In this document: one piece after another, positions 44,504 to 54,069 of the stretch | Layout: every line of letters begins with the position of its first letter | How positions within the stretch are numbered: the stretch's first letter is position 1 | Source: Hypericum androsaemum | Lineage: Eukaryota; Streptophyta; Magnoliopsida; Malpighiales; Hypericaceae | DNA: 64,000 bases | NCBI GenBank assembly: GCA_963995505.1 | Contig: OZ023181.1 | Span: 23,866,366 to 23,930,365 of the forward strand | Reading direction: 5' to 3' | Position numbers and translations under genes: made by a program | The notes under the pieces: model-generated | Told to the model about the DNA's origin: nothing | The model's database searches: none | What the model saw: the letters and a program-made list of their open reading frames with translations, nothing else

Positions 44504-44557
44504 CACACACCATTCTAGTAATAATATTTCACACACCATTCTAGTAATAATATTTCA
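44504..44557. repeat. 27-bp perfect tandem duplication
   Basis: CACACCATTCTAGTAATAAT and the following ATTTCA are repeated twice in direct succession within the LINE relic. Confidence 0.9.
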
Positions 44558-45070
44558 CATACTCCGAGCGAACTTACAGTGCAAGAATAGATGTTCACTT
44601 GTCTCATCTTTGTCACCACACAAGTGGCATGAGCAAACCCAAAGCTCAATACGTCGTGACCTATCAAAACATCTTTCGTTGGGATCTTCCTTTGCAACAG
44701 GACCCGTAAAAAGCACTCCTTAAAAGGTATTTCACCTCTCCGAACTTGATGCACTTCATAGGATGGTTGGCTTACCAAGTTCAGATACCCGTAACGGGCA
44801 ATGGGATTTCAGTGAGAACTCTTTTTCAAAAGACCAAATAAGTTTGTCACATTGGTTGTGCTCGATTGAAATGGTGGTCAATTTTTCAAATAACTCAGTA
44901 GCACGCAACCCCTCCTAGTCGAAAAATGATCTTCTCCAAAATAGACACCAAGACTACCTCCCATCGAACCACCTTCCACACTCGTTAACTTTTGCATCTT
45001 GCTGGTTTGATACCAGATATAGCCTTGGAAATATCTCTATTAACACAATTCTATTAAGCCACGGATCACA

Positions 45071-45613
45071 CCAGAAATGAAAGAGACATCCCTCATCAAT
45101 CCTTAAGTAGAATTTATACTTCTATTATATATTTTCTTATAAGTAGAATTTATTAATAGTAATATTTACAATTTAAGTAGTGTAAATTTTTTTTTTGAAA
45201 TTGCGACATCCTATCTCGTTAAAAACATCTCTAATATATATATATATATGTGTTAATTTAGCTGTAAGAGCTAATACTTCGACCAATACGTTAACCATTC
45301 ATTCTACATTTTATCCTAGATCTTACAGAAATTTTGTTTGAGGGTCTAGAACCGAGATGGACCACATCAATGTAAATGGACTTTCCAAATATTAATTAGT
45401 CATTGTTCATTAAAATAGTATATAAGTAGTATATTAGAGAATAATAATAATAATAATGAAGGGTCATACACTTGCAATAAATTACAGGCAAATTACACTG
45501 GAACCGCTACGGTCTCCATTATCAACTTCCCGCCTGAAAGAGGCTAGGTCAGGGAATTTCGAAAAATAATCAAACAAGAAAAAAAATAACAAATCCGAAA
45601 TCCTTCAAACAAG
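45071..45613. other. Upstream region of the VAR3-like gene
   Basis: AT-rich. Short (TA)n at about 45232-45248 and (ATA)n near 45440. No clear TATA box was assigned. Confidence 0.4.
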
Positions 45614-48009
45614 ATGCGGAAGCTCTTCCCACCCCATCGCTACTGCTCGAAAACCCTACTCAGATCCTGCCAGCCGCGACCGGTCGGACCGGTCTCGCTT
45701 TTCCATGCTTCATCCAAGGCCAAGCGTCCCGTCTCGGGACCGGGCGACGCCGTTTCATCCGAACTCGAGGGTGAGGCAGTGGGGACAGCCCGAGTCTCGC
45801 GCGCGTGGCCCGAGTGGACGGGGTTGATGGAGATGCTGGCGAGAAGAGAGTACCCGGAAGGCGGCGACAGCCCGGTCCGGGGTGGGCGGTTGGGTGGCAA
45901 GGAGGCCAATTGGGTTAGAACCGCCTGCCTTAAGTTTGCCCGGGAGAGATTGGGGCTTATAAGGTAAACGAGGTGGAACAAAAGTGGGTTTCTTTCAGAT
46001 TTTTTTTAGTGTGCATATAAGGTGTTTGTTGTTTTGCCTAGCTGGTGGGAATGCAATTGGGTTTTGCGTTTCTGTGCAATTGTCTTGTAGTGGGTAGACC
46101 TCTTATATTTACAGAGTCACAGGTGATTTGCTGCGAATAAGGTTGCCATCCGAGGAAAGTGATACAGAGGACACGTCGAGTTTGCGTATAACATCTCAAG
46201 TCGGCAAGTATGATTAGTTATCCTATGTGGTATGCTGTGTTCACTGAATGATTCTTTACTTGGGGCTTTCTAATGGAATTCAGTAATCAGTCTCGAATAG
46301 CTAATCTCGTAATCTATGCAGAAGTTGCCATGATCTGTCATGCATATGTATTTGTGAAGAAGGAATTTCAGTTGACGTATAAGAAGTCATTGCTTATTCG
46401 GTTAGATGCATAAGAATTTGAATGGTTACGGGTTGCGAGATGACTGCTACCTTTTTCCTTCCAGGTTTCTTTCAAGGAAAGATATCCAAGTTATTGCAGG
46501 GTATGGATGCCCAAGTGTAGATAGGAAAGTGGTCAATTCCGGAAAGCGCCTACGTGCTCATGTGGGCCTTAATGAGGGGAATGTATGTCATATATGCTTC
46601 ACCAAAATCAGCTTTCCTTTCGAAGAATTTCATTGCTCAAGTTTTTTCTGATGTGAACTAGGATATTGTCCCGTAACATAGCAACTTATAGTTGCATCTG
46701 ACTAGAAAAGCTTCTCTTCAAGGTATGCAGCTCTTGCAACTTGAGAGGCAACTGTGACAGGGCCTATGTCAAGGCTCGTGAAGATGAGCCTGGGCGGACT
46801 GTGGATGTCATGCGCTTTCTGTTGACGTATGGCCTTGATTTCATTTCTGGGACACAGGAGAACAAGCAACTAAACAACAAAATGGTTACCGAATCGGTTA
46901 GGAGGCTGTTGAATGAAATGGTTGAGAACAGCAGCCAGCAACTAAACTCAAGCGAACCCAGTGGTCAACAATCAGAGATGCACCCACCCGATAATCCAAG
47001 TTCACAAGAAAAAGGCTGCATTAGTGTTCCAATGAAACAAGGGGATTGGATTTGCCCCAGGTAATTTGCCAGCTACGTGAAACTGTTTTCTCCTACTTCC
47101 TCACCATTTTCTTACCCATTCTTTTTGTTTGTCAGATGCAACTTCCTTAATTTCCGCAGAAACATCAAGTGCTTGCGTTGTGATGTTTTGTCTCAAGAGA
47201 AGGTAAAACAGATACAAGAGGACCAGGAACATCTTCCGCTGAAGAAAGGAGACTGGATTTGTGAGAAGTAATTGCATTCTGGTTTTCGTTGAACTTGTAG
47301 CAACTCAATCAATTTACCTTTTACTGAAAGATTCCGGATTGTGCAGATGCAATTTCTTGAACTTTGCTAAGAACACCAGATGTTTGCTATGCACGGAGAA
47401 GCCTCCAAAGCGGCATCTCCATCCTGGAGAGTGGGAATGTCAATCGTGGGTCATTTTTCCTATCGCAGTAAACATCATATAGTTGTTCGGCTCTGCCATC
47501 GTTTAAGCAGCTTTTATTTTCGGAATGCTCTCTTACGCATCAGAAACCTTTTCTGCAGATGCAACTACATCAACTTCAGAAGAAATATGAAGTGCCTAAA
47601 ATGTGAGCATAACAGGCCAAAGGCATTGAATTCTTCGAAGACAATGATGCAAGAGGAAATCAAAGTGGGCTCAGGTGGAAGAAATCATAGTGGAGGCTGG
47701 AGCTTTGTAGAAGAGGAAGACAAACATGAGCAGAAAATCACAAGCAATGAAGACTCCAGATTTGCAGATTTTCCAATTCTCGGAGGACATAGCAACTTGT
47801 CTCGAGATGTAGAGAAGAGAGAAAGATGGAAGGCAGAGATGTCGGAGAGAAGGAGAGGAGCTTCGAAAACGGAAGACAAAGATGACGGATTCAAGCAACA
47901 AGAGGCACCAGAAAGATTTAAGTATCTCGGATGTAGTGATGATGAAGAGTTAGCTGAATGGTTTGGACATGAAAAGAAACTGGAAACAGAAGGTTCAGAA
48001 AGTGCATAA
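45614..48009 (+). CDS. RanBP2-type zinc-finger organellar protein (VAR3/OZ-like)
   Basis: A predicted organelle-targeted member of the VAR3/OZ family, whose Arabidopsis members act in plastid RNA editing and chloroplast development. The exons are 45614-45963, 46465-46582, 46723-47060, 47136-47267, 47347-47445 and 47559-48009. All are GT-AG with agreeing phases, giving 495 residues. The N-terminus is Arg/Ser-rich without acidic residues (MRKLFPPHRYCSKTLLRSCQ), fitting a mitochondrial or plastid presequence. A conserved VAR3-type domain follows: SRKDIQVIAGYGCPS, VNSGKRLRAHVG, CSSCNLRGNCDRAY and DVMRFLLTYGLD. Three RanBP2 zinc fingers come next (WxCxxC...N...CxxC), at about residues 265-285, 309-328 and 342-361. 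The C-terminus is charged. Each finger after the first begins at an exon start with the same phase, consistent with exon duplication. A 93-nt candidate extra exon lies at 46115-46207. Confidence 0.88.
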
Positions 48010-48216
48010 TAATGCATCACAAACAATATTTTCTCAATTCCAGTACATGCAAGGGAAAATTTCCCAATGTTCTTCTAGTCACAAAATCATTTTATTCGTG
48101 TCTAGTGTGTATAAACAGGAAAAGTACATTAATGTAATAGGCGGCGGATAGAATCTTCAACTTTCTTCATTGCTACACTTGGTTTCACAACTCACAAGCT
48201 AGCACTGGTGGCCTGA

Positions 48217-48506
48217 TCATACCTTGGAGTGATCCTTCACAGGTTTACCCAACTCCCTAGACAAGAATGTCTCGAGATACTCCGTGACGGTAACCTGCTT
48301 ATAACGAGCTGGCTTAGCCGGTGATACTAACTCTGGCAAAGGTCCGATCGTATCGACAGGAACCCGGGCGGGTGGACGAAGATGGATGGGATGGAGGTGA
48401 CGCCCGCGTCGACCAGGCCCTTGACTCCCTTCTTGGTAGACTCGAACTTGTGGAGTTCGGTTAACCGGTCGTTGGGGTTGGTGGCGGCGGCGGCGGCGGC
48501 GGCCAT
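48217..48506 (-). pseudogene. Internally deleted 2-oxoglutarate dioxygenase pseudogene
   Basis: A truncated tandem copy of the gene at 49873-51194. From the ATG at 48506 it keeps the first 50 codons (NDRLTELHKFESTKKGVKGL, VTSIPSIFVHPPGFL). It then jumps near 48355 directly to the last 45 codons of exon 3 (GPLPELVSPAKPARYKQVTV ... ending HSKV and TGA at 48217-48219), in a different frame. All iron- and 2-oxoglutarate-binding residues are deleted. An Ala-codon (GCG) run follows the ATG. The upstream presequence-like frame to about 48692 is also recognisable. The 3' flank resembles that of the intact gene. Confidence 0.88.
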
Positions 48507-48609
48507 GGGGTTGGGGTTGACTTTTAGGGCGGCGATTGAAGTTGAAGTTTCGCTTAGGCTTCTTCTTCGTGTTGTGTTTGTAATATTACACGAGAATGCA
48601 TGACAAGTG

Positions 48610-49872
48610 AGACCCGTTGTAAGAATGTTTTTTAATGATGGCTTTTTAAGTTGGGCAAAAAAAAAATTACCCAATAATTTTACTGTAATCATGATAAGAG
48701 ATAATGTTTACATTTTTTATCTTTTAATAAAATTTACAAGAATAAAAGTGAATTTTGGTAAAATCTTACGGTTTCGTATATGAAGTTATACTTGTGAAGA
48801 GGTGATTGTGAAATTTTCCAGCTTTATTTGGTAGTATGAGAAGTTTTTAGAATTCTATAAAATTGTCACTCATTCAAATCTTAATCACTGTAGATACTAA
48901 ATCATACTTATGGATATAATTGTGAAATGTTCCAACTTTTATCTGGTAGTATGAGATTCTTTCTAAGTTTATAGAATTTCTTTTTTCTAGTTTTGGGTTA
49001 TCTTTTTTTATATTTCCTTAATTCTCTTATTTCTAACTTTCTATCCCCATACTCTCTCCCCCCTCATCCAAGCCTAAAGTAAACTTACCAAACAATAGAA
49101 TAAACAAAATAAAAGTGTCGTACTGTCTGATTTTACTAGGACTATCCAAAATACAAAATGAACGTAGGAGGAGAGAAACATATCAAAGGGCATAAGGAAC
49201 GAAATTAATGAAAGTTCGGGTTCAACCTCCAACCCATTTTTGACGAAGAATTGAATTGATAAGATTAAAACAAGCCTAGATATTATTGCTGCTCATGATA
49301 TAACAAGTCAGGGTTGGAGGGTTTTCGACGGAAAAAATATAATGCGGCTTCCTTTGTTGTAATGGGAAAGGAAATTGGTGCAAGATTCGTGGCTTTTGGC
49401 ATTGCGTTTTTGTTCTGCAACTTTCGTTTTAAGATATCCGAAGCTGGTTTTTTAATTGCTCGAAACATTGTTAAAGCTTGTACCTTTTTTTTGGTAAAAT
49501 TTAAATTGTTTTCACAATTTCGGATCTTAGACGGTCATGGAATTCGATCCTCTCACCTCATGCTTAAGGACTGACACCAAGTGTGTGGAGTTTTTCGAAC
49601 AACTTCGCGGGTTTTTGGCAGTGCAATTATGCAGGAAGCAGGGCTGCTGGCATCCCCGCGACCATGGTCGCGAGGAATAGCCGCCCTGTGATCGAAATGA
49701 CCATACATTTCTGTCTTCTCAATTCAGTACATACAGGGTAAAATTTCCAATGGCCTAGCCACGCAACAGTTGGAGTATATTAATGTAATTGGTAGCGGAT
49801 AGAATCTGCACCTTCATTCTGGTTTGCTGCTATACCTGGTTTCACAGGCCAGCACTAATGGCCTGTGAGTAG
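48610..49872. other. Spacer between the dioxygenase copies
   Basis: AT-rich to about 49490, then a SINE relic. After it comes a segment (about 49705-49872) matching the 3' flank of the pseudogene (48030-48225), evidence that the duplication unit extended past the stop codon. Confidence 0.6.
49487..49590 (-). mobile_element. SINE relic, same family as 28938-29062
   Basis: On the minus strand: TCAGTCCTTAAGCATGAGGT, a B-box-like GGATCGAATTCC, GTCTAAGATCCGAAATTGTG and an A8 tail. It corresponds to the body of the SINE at 28.9 kb, with the 5' end diverged. No target duplication was seen. Confidence 0.6.
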
Positions 49873-51194
49873 TCACAGCTTGAGGTGATACTTCACGGAT
49901 TTATCACCCAACTCCCTTGCAAAGAATGCCTTCAGATACTCCATGAGGGTAACCTGCTTGTAACGAGCTGGCTTATCCGGCGTTACCAACTCCGGTAAAG
50001 GTCCGAATACGCCTTCCAGGTTACTCGAATTGAAGAAGACCCCAACTGAAATCCGGGGTTCGCTGGTAGGATTTGCCAAAACTCTGTGCTCTATGCTCTT
50101 GTACTCATCATTAGACATCATCTAACAAGCACAAACTTGAATTTTAACGTTCCGCGTTTCAAACATTTGGAAATCAATTCAAATGCAGAAGATTGTTATT
50201 ACCTGGAGTATATCACCAACATTAATCACAAGAGCTCCGGGGACAGGTTTAACATCCACCCATTTCCCACCAAGCTCAACCTGCAGACCTCCAACCTGGT
50301 CTTGCAGCACAATAGTCAACACCCCGGGATCGGTGTGACATGATATACCAACAGTCAGATCAGGCTGAGGGCACGACGGATAATAGTGACCCACCATCAT
50401 CCGCCTTTCGGCGAATGCCATCTCCCTCAACCTTCCGGAATCCAATCCAAGCCCTTCACACATGAGCTCCATCAACAGCTCCGCGACCCTTGTTGAATGC
50501 CGATTCCACTCGATCACTTCATTCCTACATATCTCCGGGATGTACTCGGGATTCGGAAAGTCCGGACCTAGCCTAACCTGAAGCGTGTCTCTGGGAAATG
50601 TGCAACAATCAGTGTTCAGCTCGAACCCGAATTAGTCGTCCTAACTAGGGCTCCTCCGTTGTGGGGTGTTTTTGACCCAAATAACGGATTCCTCACGTAA
50701 TTCAACATCAAACAAATTTCTAATTTATTTGCAATTGAACAAGCGCGAGCGATAAAATAATACCTCCAGCTGGCGGCCTTAGAACGGAACAGATCAACGT
50801 TGGAGATAAACGAAACGCCGGTGGCCATCTCCCTCCCGTAGAAGCGGGCCTTCTCCTCGGCGTCCATCTCATGGAACCCCTTCACCGCTCCGACCGTCCT
50901 CTCCATCACCTCCAGGGGCACCCCGTGGTTCACCACCTGGAAGAACCCCACCTCCCGGCACGCCCGCGCCACCTCCGCCGCGATCTCCTCCCTCGTCCCG
51001 CCGGAGAGGTCCACCGTCGGGATGGCAGCGCCTTCCGGGAGACCCGGACCGGAATCGGCCAGGAAGCCGGGCGGGTGGACGAAGATGGGCGGTAGGGAGG
51101 TGATCCCGGCGTCGACCAGGCCCTTGACTCCTCTCTTGGTGGACTCGAACTTGTGGATTTCCGTTAGCCGGTCGTCGGAGTCGGTTGTGGCCAT
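49873..51194 (-). CDS. 2-oxoglutarate/Fe(II)-dependent dioxygenase (ACC-oxidase-homologue type)
   Basis: A predicted soluble oxygenase of the plant DOXC class, named 1-aminocyclopropane-1-carboxylate oxidase homologue by convention. These oxidise small secondary metabolites using Fe(II), O2 and 2-oxoglutarate; the substrate is unknown. The exons on the minus strand are 51194-50764, 50590-50203 and 50121-49873, GT-AG with phases agreeing, giving 355 residues. The iron triad H229-T-D231 ... H285 is intact, and R296-x-S298 binds 2-oxoglutarate. The N-terminal DIOX_N domain contains FFQVVNHGVP. The start chosen is ATGGCCACAAC at 51194, giving the usual family length. An in-frame ATG at 51314 would add 40 residues (MRTLPSATLATPPFLC...) resembling a transit peptide. 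An internally deleted copy lies downstream. Confidence 0.9.
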
Positions 51195-51379
51195 GGAGGA
51201 ATTGGTTGCTTGGATTCTTCCGGGGATTTTGAAAAGGCTTCTTCTTCTTACCGTCGTGTTTTTATTACAGAGGAAAGGAGGGGTAGCGAGTGTCGCACTG
51301 GGCAAAGTACGCATGACGGTCGCCAACGAGTTGCGGGAAGATGATGAGAACGAGGAGATAGAGATCACACTCAAAATAA

Positions 51380-52329
51380 AATTAAAAGGAAATAGATCAC
51401 ACCCATCATTTATAGACGATAGGTTGTTCGGGATAAATTATGATATTTTGAGTTCAAGTCCACCAACACAAATATAAATCAGATACTTATATTGTATAAT
51501 TTTAAAACAAATTTGGAAATATTTTTTTAATTAACCAAATATGAAGATTAAGATCCTTGTTTGAAAGGATTTTTTTGTGAAAGCGTAGAGTGCATGTTTC
51601 CAATAGATATGACAGGTGTGTTGACAAAATCAGGAAACTGGACACGAGGATGCGTATCGCCCACTTATTTTTGCGTATTTAATCTTTAAGGTCAGATATT
51701 TCATATTTGTGGATGCTCTCTTAATAGTTGAGTTTAGAAATTTTGTATATTTTCTGCTCTGGGTAATCAATCAATATACCTAATTGCTAAAGAAACGACA
51801 TTTGTTATTACTCAAATTCTTTTTGTAACTTATATATTTAAATTAGAGATAATGTTTAAAAAAATTGACCACAATGATTAATTTATTTCATAAATGAGTT
51901 GGATTTCGGTTTTTTATTCTATCTAACATCTGAAGAAGTATTTTTTTAAAAAAATAAATTTTTACACTATGATATTATCAATATTTAAATCTTTAACTAA
52001 TCTAAATATTTACAATGTCTTATGATATTAGGTTAATGTTATTTGGCTCTGAATATCTACTAATTGACTAATTTAAATTGGACACCAATTTTTTTCCTGG
52101 AATAGTTGTTGTCATCATCCCGAAGAGAAGGCTTGCACGTCTCATATAACCCAGTAAATTACAAGGATCTCTCTGACATGGCACCTTGTCTTCCCCAGCT
52201 CCAGACGTCGCTCTTTGTCTCCTCCTCCGCCTGCCCGAGCTCCTCATGGGGCACCTTGGACCGTTACCTCGGGACCGAACCAGTGCTGAGATCGCCGGTG
52301 GAGGGTGGAGTCGGTGATTTTTAAATCTA
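51380..52329. other. Upstream region of the dioxygenase
   Basis: AT-rich non-coding sequence up to the MITE. The ORFs at 52068-52346 are low-complexity Arg-rich and have no support. Confidence 0.45.
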
Positions 52330-52615
52330 GGGAAAATTATCCTCATGTTCCTGGTCTATAGCGTAATTATTAGTAGGATTCTTCTATTTGAAAATTTGTT
52401 TTGGCATCCCTGCTCTTTGTTTAAATATTGGTCTCGGGTCCCTAGCTGACGTCAGCCAGGGACCTGAGACCAACATTTAAAAAGACTGATGACGTCAGCC
52501 AAGGATTCCGAGACCAACATTTTTCCAAAGAGCGGGACCGCAAAATAAATTTTCAAATACCGGGGACCCTATTAATAATTATGACATAAATCAGGGATCT
52601 GAGAATAATTTACTC
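52330..52615. mobile_element. Mutator-type MITE (foldback) with perfect 9-bp target duplication
   Basis: A 286-bp element that is nearly one long inverted repeat. The left arm GGGAAAATTATCCTCA pairs with the right arm (reverse complement GAGTAAATTATTCTCA), and similarity continues through ATTTGAAAATTT and TTGGTCTCGG to the centre. The flanks are TTAAATCTA at 52321-52329 and 52616-52624. A 9-bp duplication is the Mutator-superfamily signature. Transcripts would fold into a hairpin of over 100 bp. Confidence 0.9.
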
Positions 52616-52977
52616 TTAAATCTAATTAGATTTTTTTTTGAGGAAATAATTAGATTTTAGATATACAGAGATTTTGAATTACTAGTTTTCGGTGAGATGA
52701 GTATTGGATGAGAATTACAAAGATAAATTTTAATTTGATATTATTTAAGTACAATCGAGCGGGAAGATCATCAATCAATAAAAAAATATTCTTATTTATT
52801 TGGTTTTAAAAATATATAATACCACTACGAGACGGTCATAGATTCTCCCCTCTTAAAAAAACGCAAAAATAGCGAATAATTGTAATACTCCTACTATTTT
52901 GGGAGGAAAGTGGACGCAAACAAAATCACGAAAAATAATAATAAAAAATAATTTAAACTCCAAAAGGGATCTACAAC

Positions 52978-53719
52978 CAAGGTTTTAAAAAACGCGGTCC
53001 GACCGGCGGTCCGACCGGTCCGACCGGTCCGACCGGCGGTCCGACCGGTCCGACCGCGAATCGGACTGAACAACGTTCCGGGTTTGGCCATAAAATCGCT
53101 TACCTTACGAACCGCCCGAAATCCGGTCGGATCGGGCGATTCGAACAGCATTTCAACCTGGATTTTTTCGGTTCGTTAGGTTTGACCCATAAATAATGGG
53201 TCACTCTAATTTCACCCAAAAAAGCCCTCAATCTTCCTTCCTGCCCGATTATTTACGATTTCCCCAAGCCTAAAGGTTGAAAAACACGGGGGTCTTAGCC
53301 GATGACAAGCCTTCCGACCTCCGACCCCAACAACGTCGATGACAGTTGCCGGCCTCCTTTCCCGGAACCATGGCAGAAGAGATAAAGGATGGGGAGGTAG
53401 ATTGGGTCCAAACCTGCATGAGAATGCGAGATGGGCTTCTTCTTGAGGGAGGAGGACGACCCCCCAATCGCTGCTTCTGCCGTGCATTTGGAGGGGAGGC
53501 TACTCCACCGTGAGGGGAGTTCGTGGCTTGCAGGTAAGATTTGTTCTTGTTTTATAGAAAAAGGTAAGTTTTGTTCTGGGTAGCTTTTAGTGAAGGGAGT
53601 TGGTCTTTTTTGTTTTATTTTTTCTGTTGTTTACTTGTTTTTTCATTTTTCAATCGGAAAGTAAAGATTATTTTTCAAAAAAATGGGAGGTGAGATCTGT
53701 TTTGACTTGAGTGAATAAG

Positions 53720-53769
<50 letters not shown>

Positions 53770-53963
53770 TAGGAGAGTGTGTATCCTTGTGGAGTGTGCG
53801 TCTTTGCTTTTCACGTGGAGTCCGAAGGTTCTTGTACCTGCCCCATATATTATATATAACTAAATAAACTCTGGTCCGACCGGCGGTTCAACCGGTCGGA
53901 CCGGTCGACCCGCTACACGGAGAGCAAAGCGGGTCGCTCTCCGGGTCGTTTTTAAGAACCTTG
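52978..53963. mobile_element. Non-autonomous hAT element with perfect 8-bp target duplication, next to UEV1
   Basis: A 986-bp element. The left end is CAAGGTTTTAAAAAACG and the right end in reverse complement CAAGGTTCTTAAAAACG. The flanks are TCTACAAC at 52970-52977 and 53964-53971. Subterminal regions consist of tandem GGTCCGACCG decamers on the left (52996-53060) and their counterparts on the right (53872-53919). A (TA)n tract is at 53721-53767. No transposase; minus-strand ORFs inside lack domains. It is the same family as the MITE at 12342-12759. Confidence 0.93.
53721..53767. repeat. (TA)23 microsatellite
   Basis: About 23 uninterrupted TA dinucleotides inside the hAT element. Likely length-polymorphic. 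Confidence 0.95.
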
Positions 53964-54069
53964 TCTACAACAATACAACTGGGAACTGGGCCTCTCTTGC
54001 ACATGGGCAAATAAGGAGCGAAGCACAACTAGGCCACAGCACCAGAAACCCACCCCATCACCGAGCAGA

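Larger units (their letters stand above)
38819..45070 (-). mobile_element. Minus-strand LINE relic split by a Copia insertion
   Basis: The low-coordinate end (38819-38936) is a LINE 3' end: a T run on the plus strand, i.e. poly-A after ...CATCTCAACTTTAAA. The body resumes at 44193 after the Copia element. It encodes zf-RVT pieces on the minus strand in broken frames (LLQRKIPTKDVL near 44690; CHLCGDKDETSEHLFLHC near 44600-44640). The upper boundary near 45070 is approximate. Confidence 0.7.

Noticed and set aside
50871..51095. His/Arg-rich plus-strand ORF opposite the dioxygenase exon 1
   Set aside because: Antisense shadow of a GC-rich exon.
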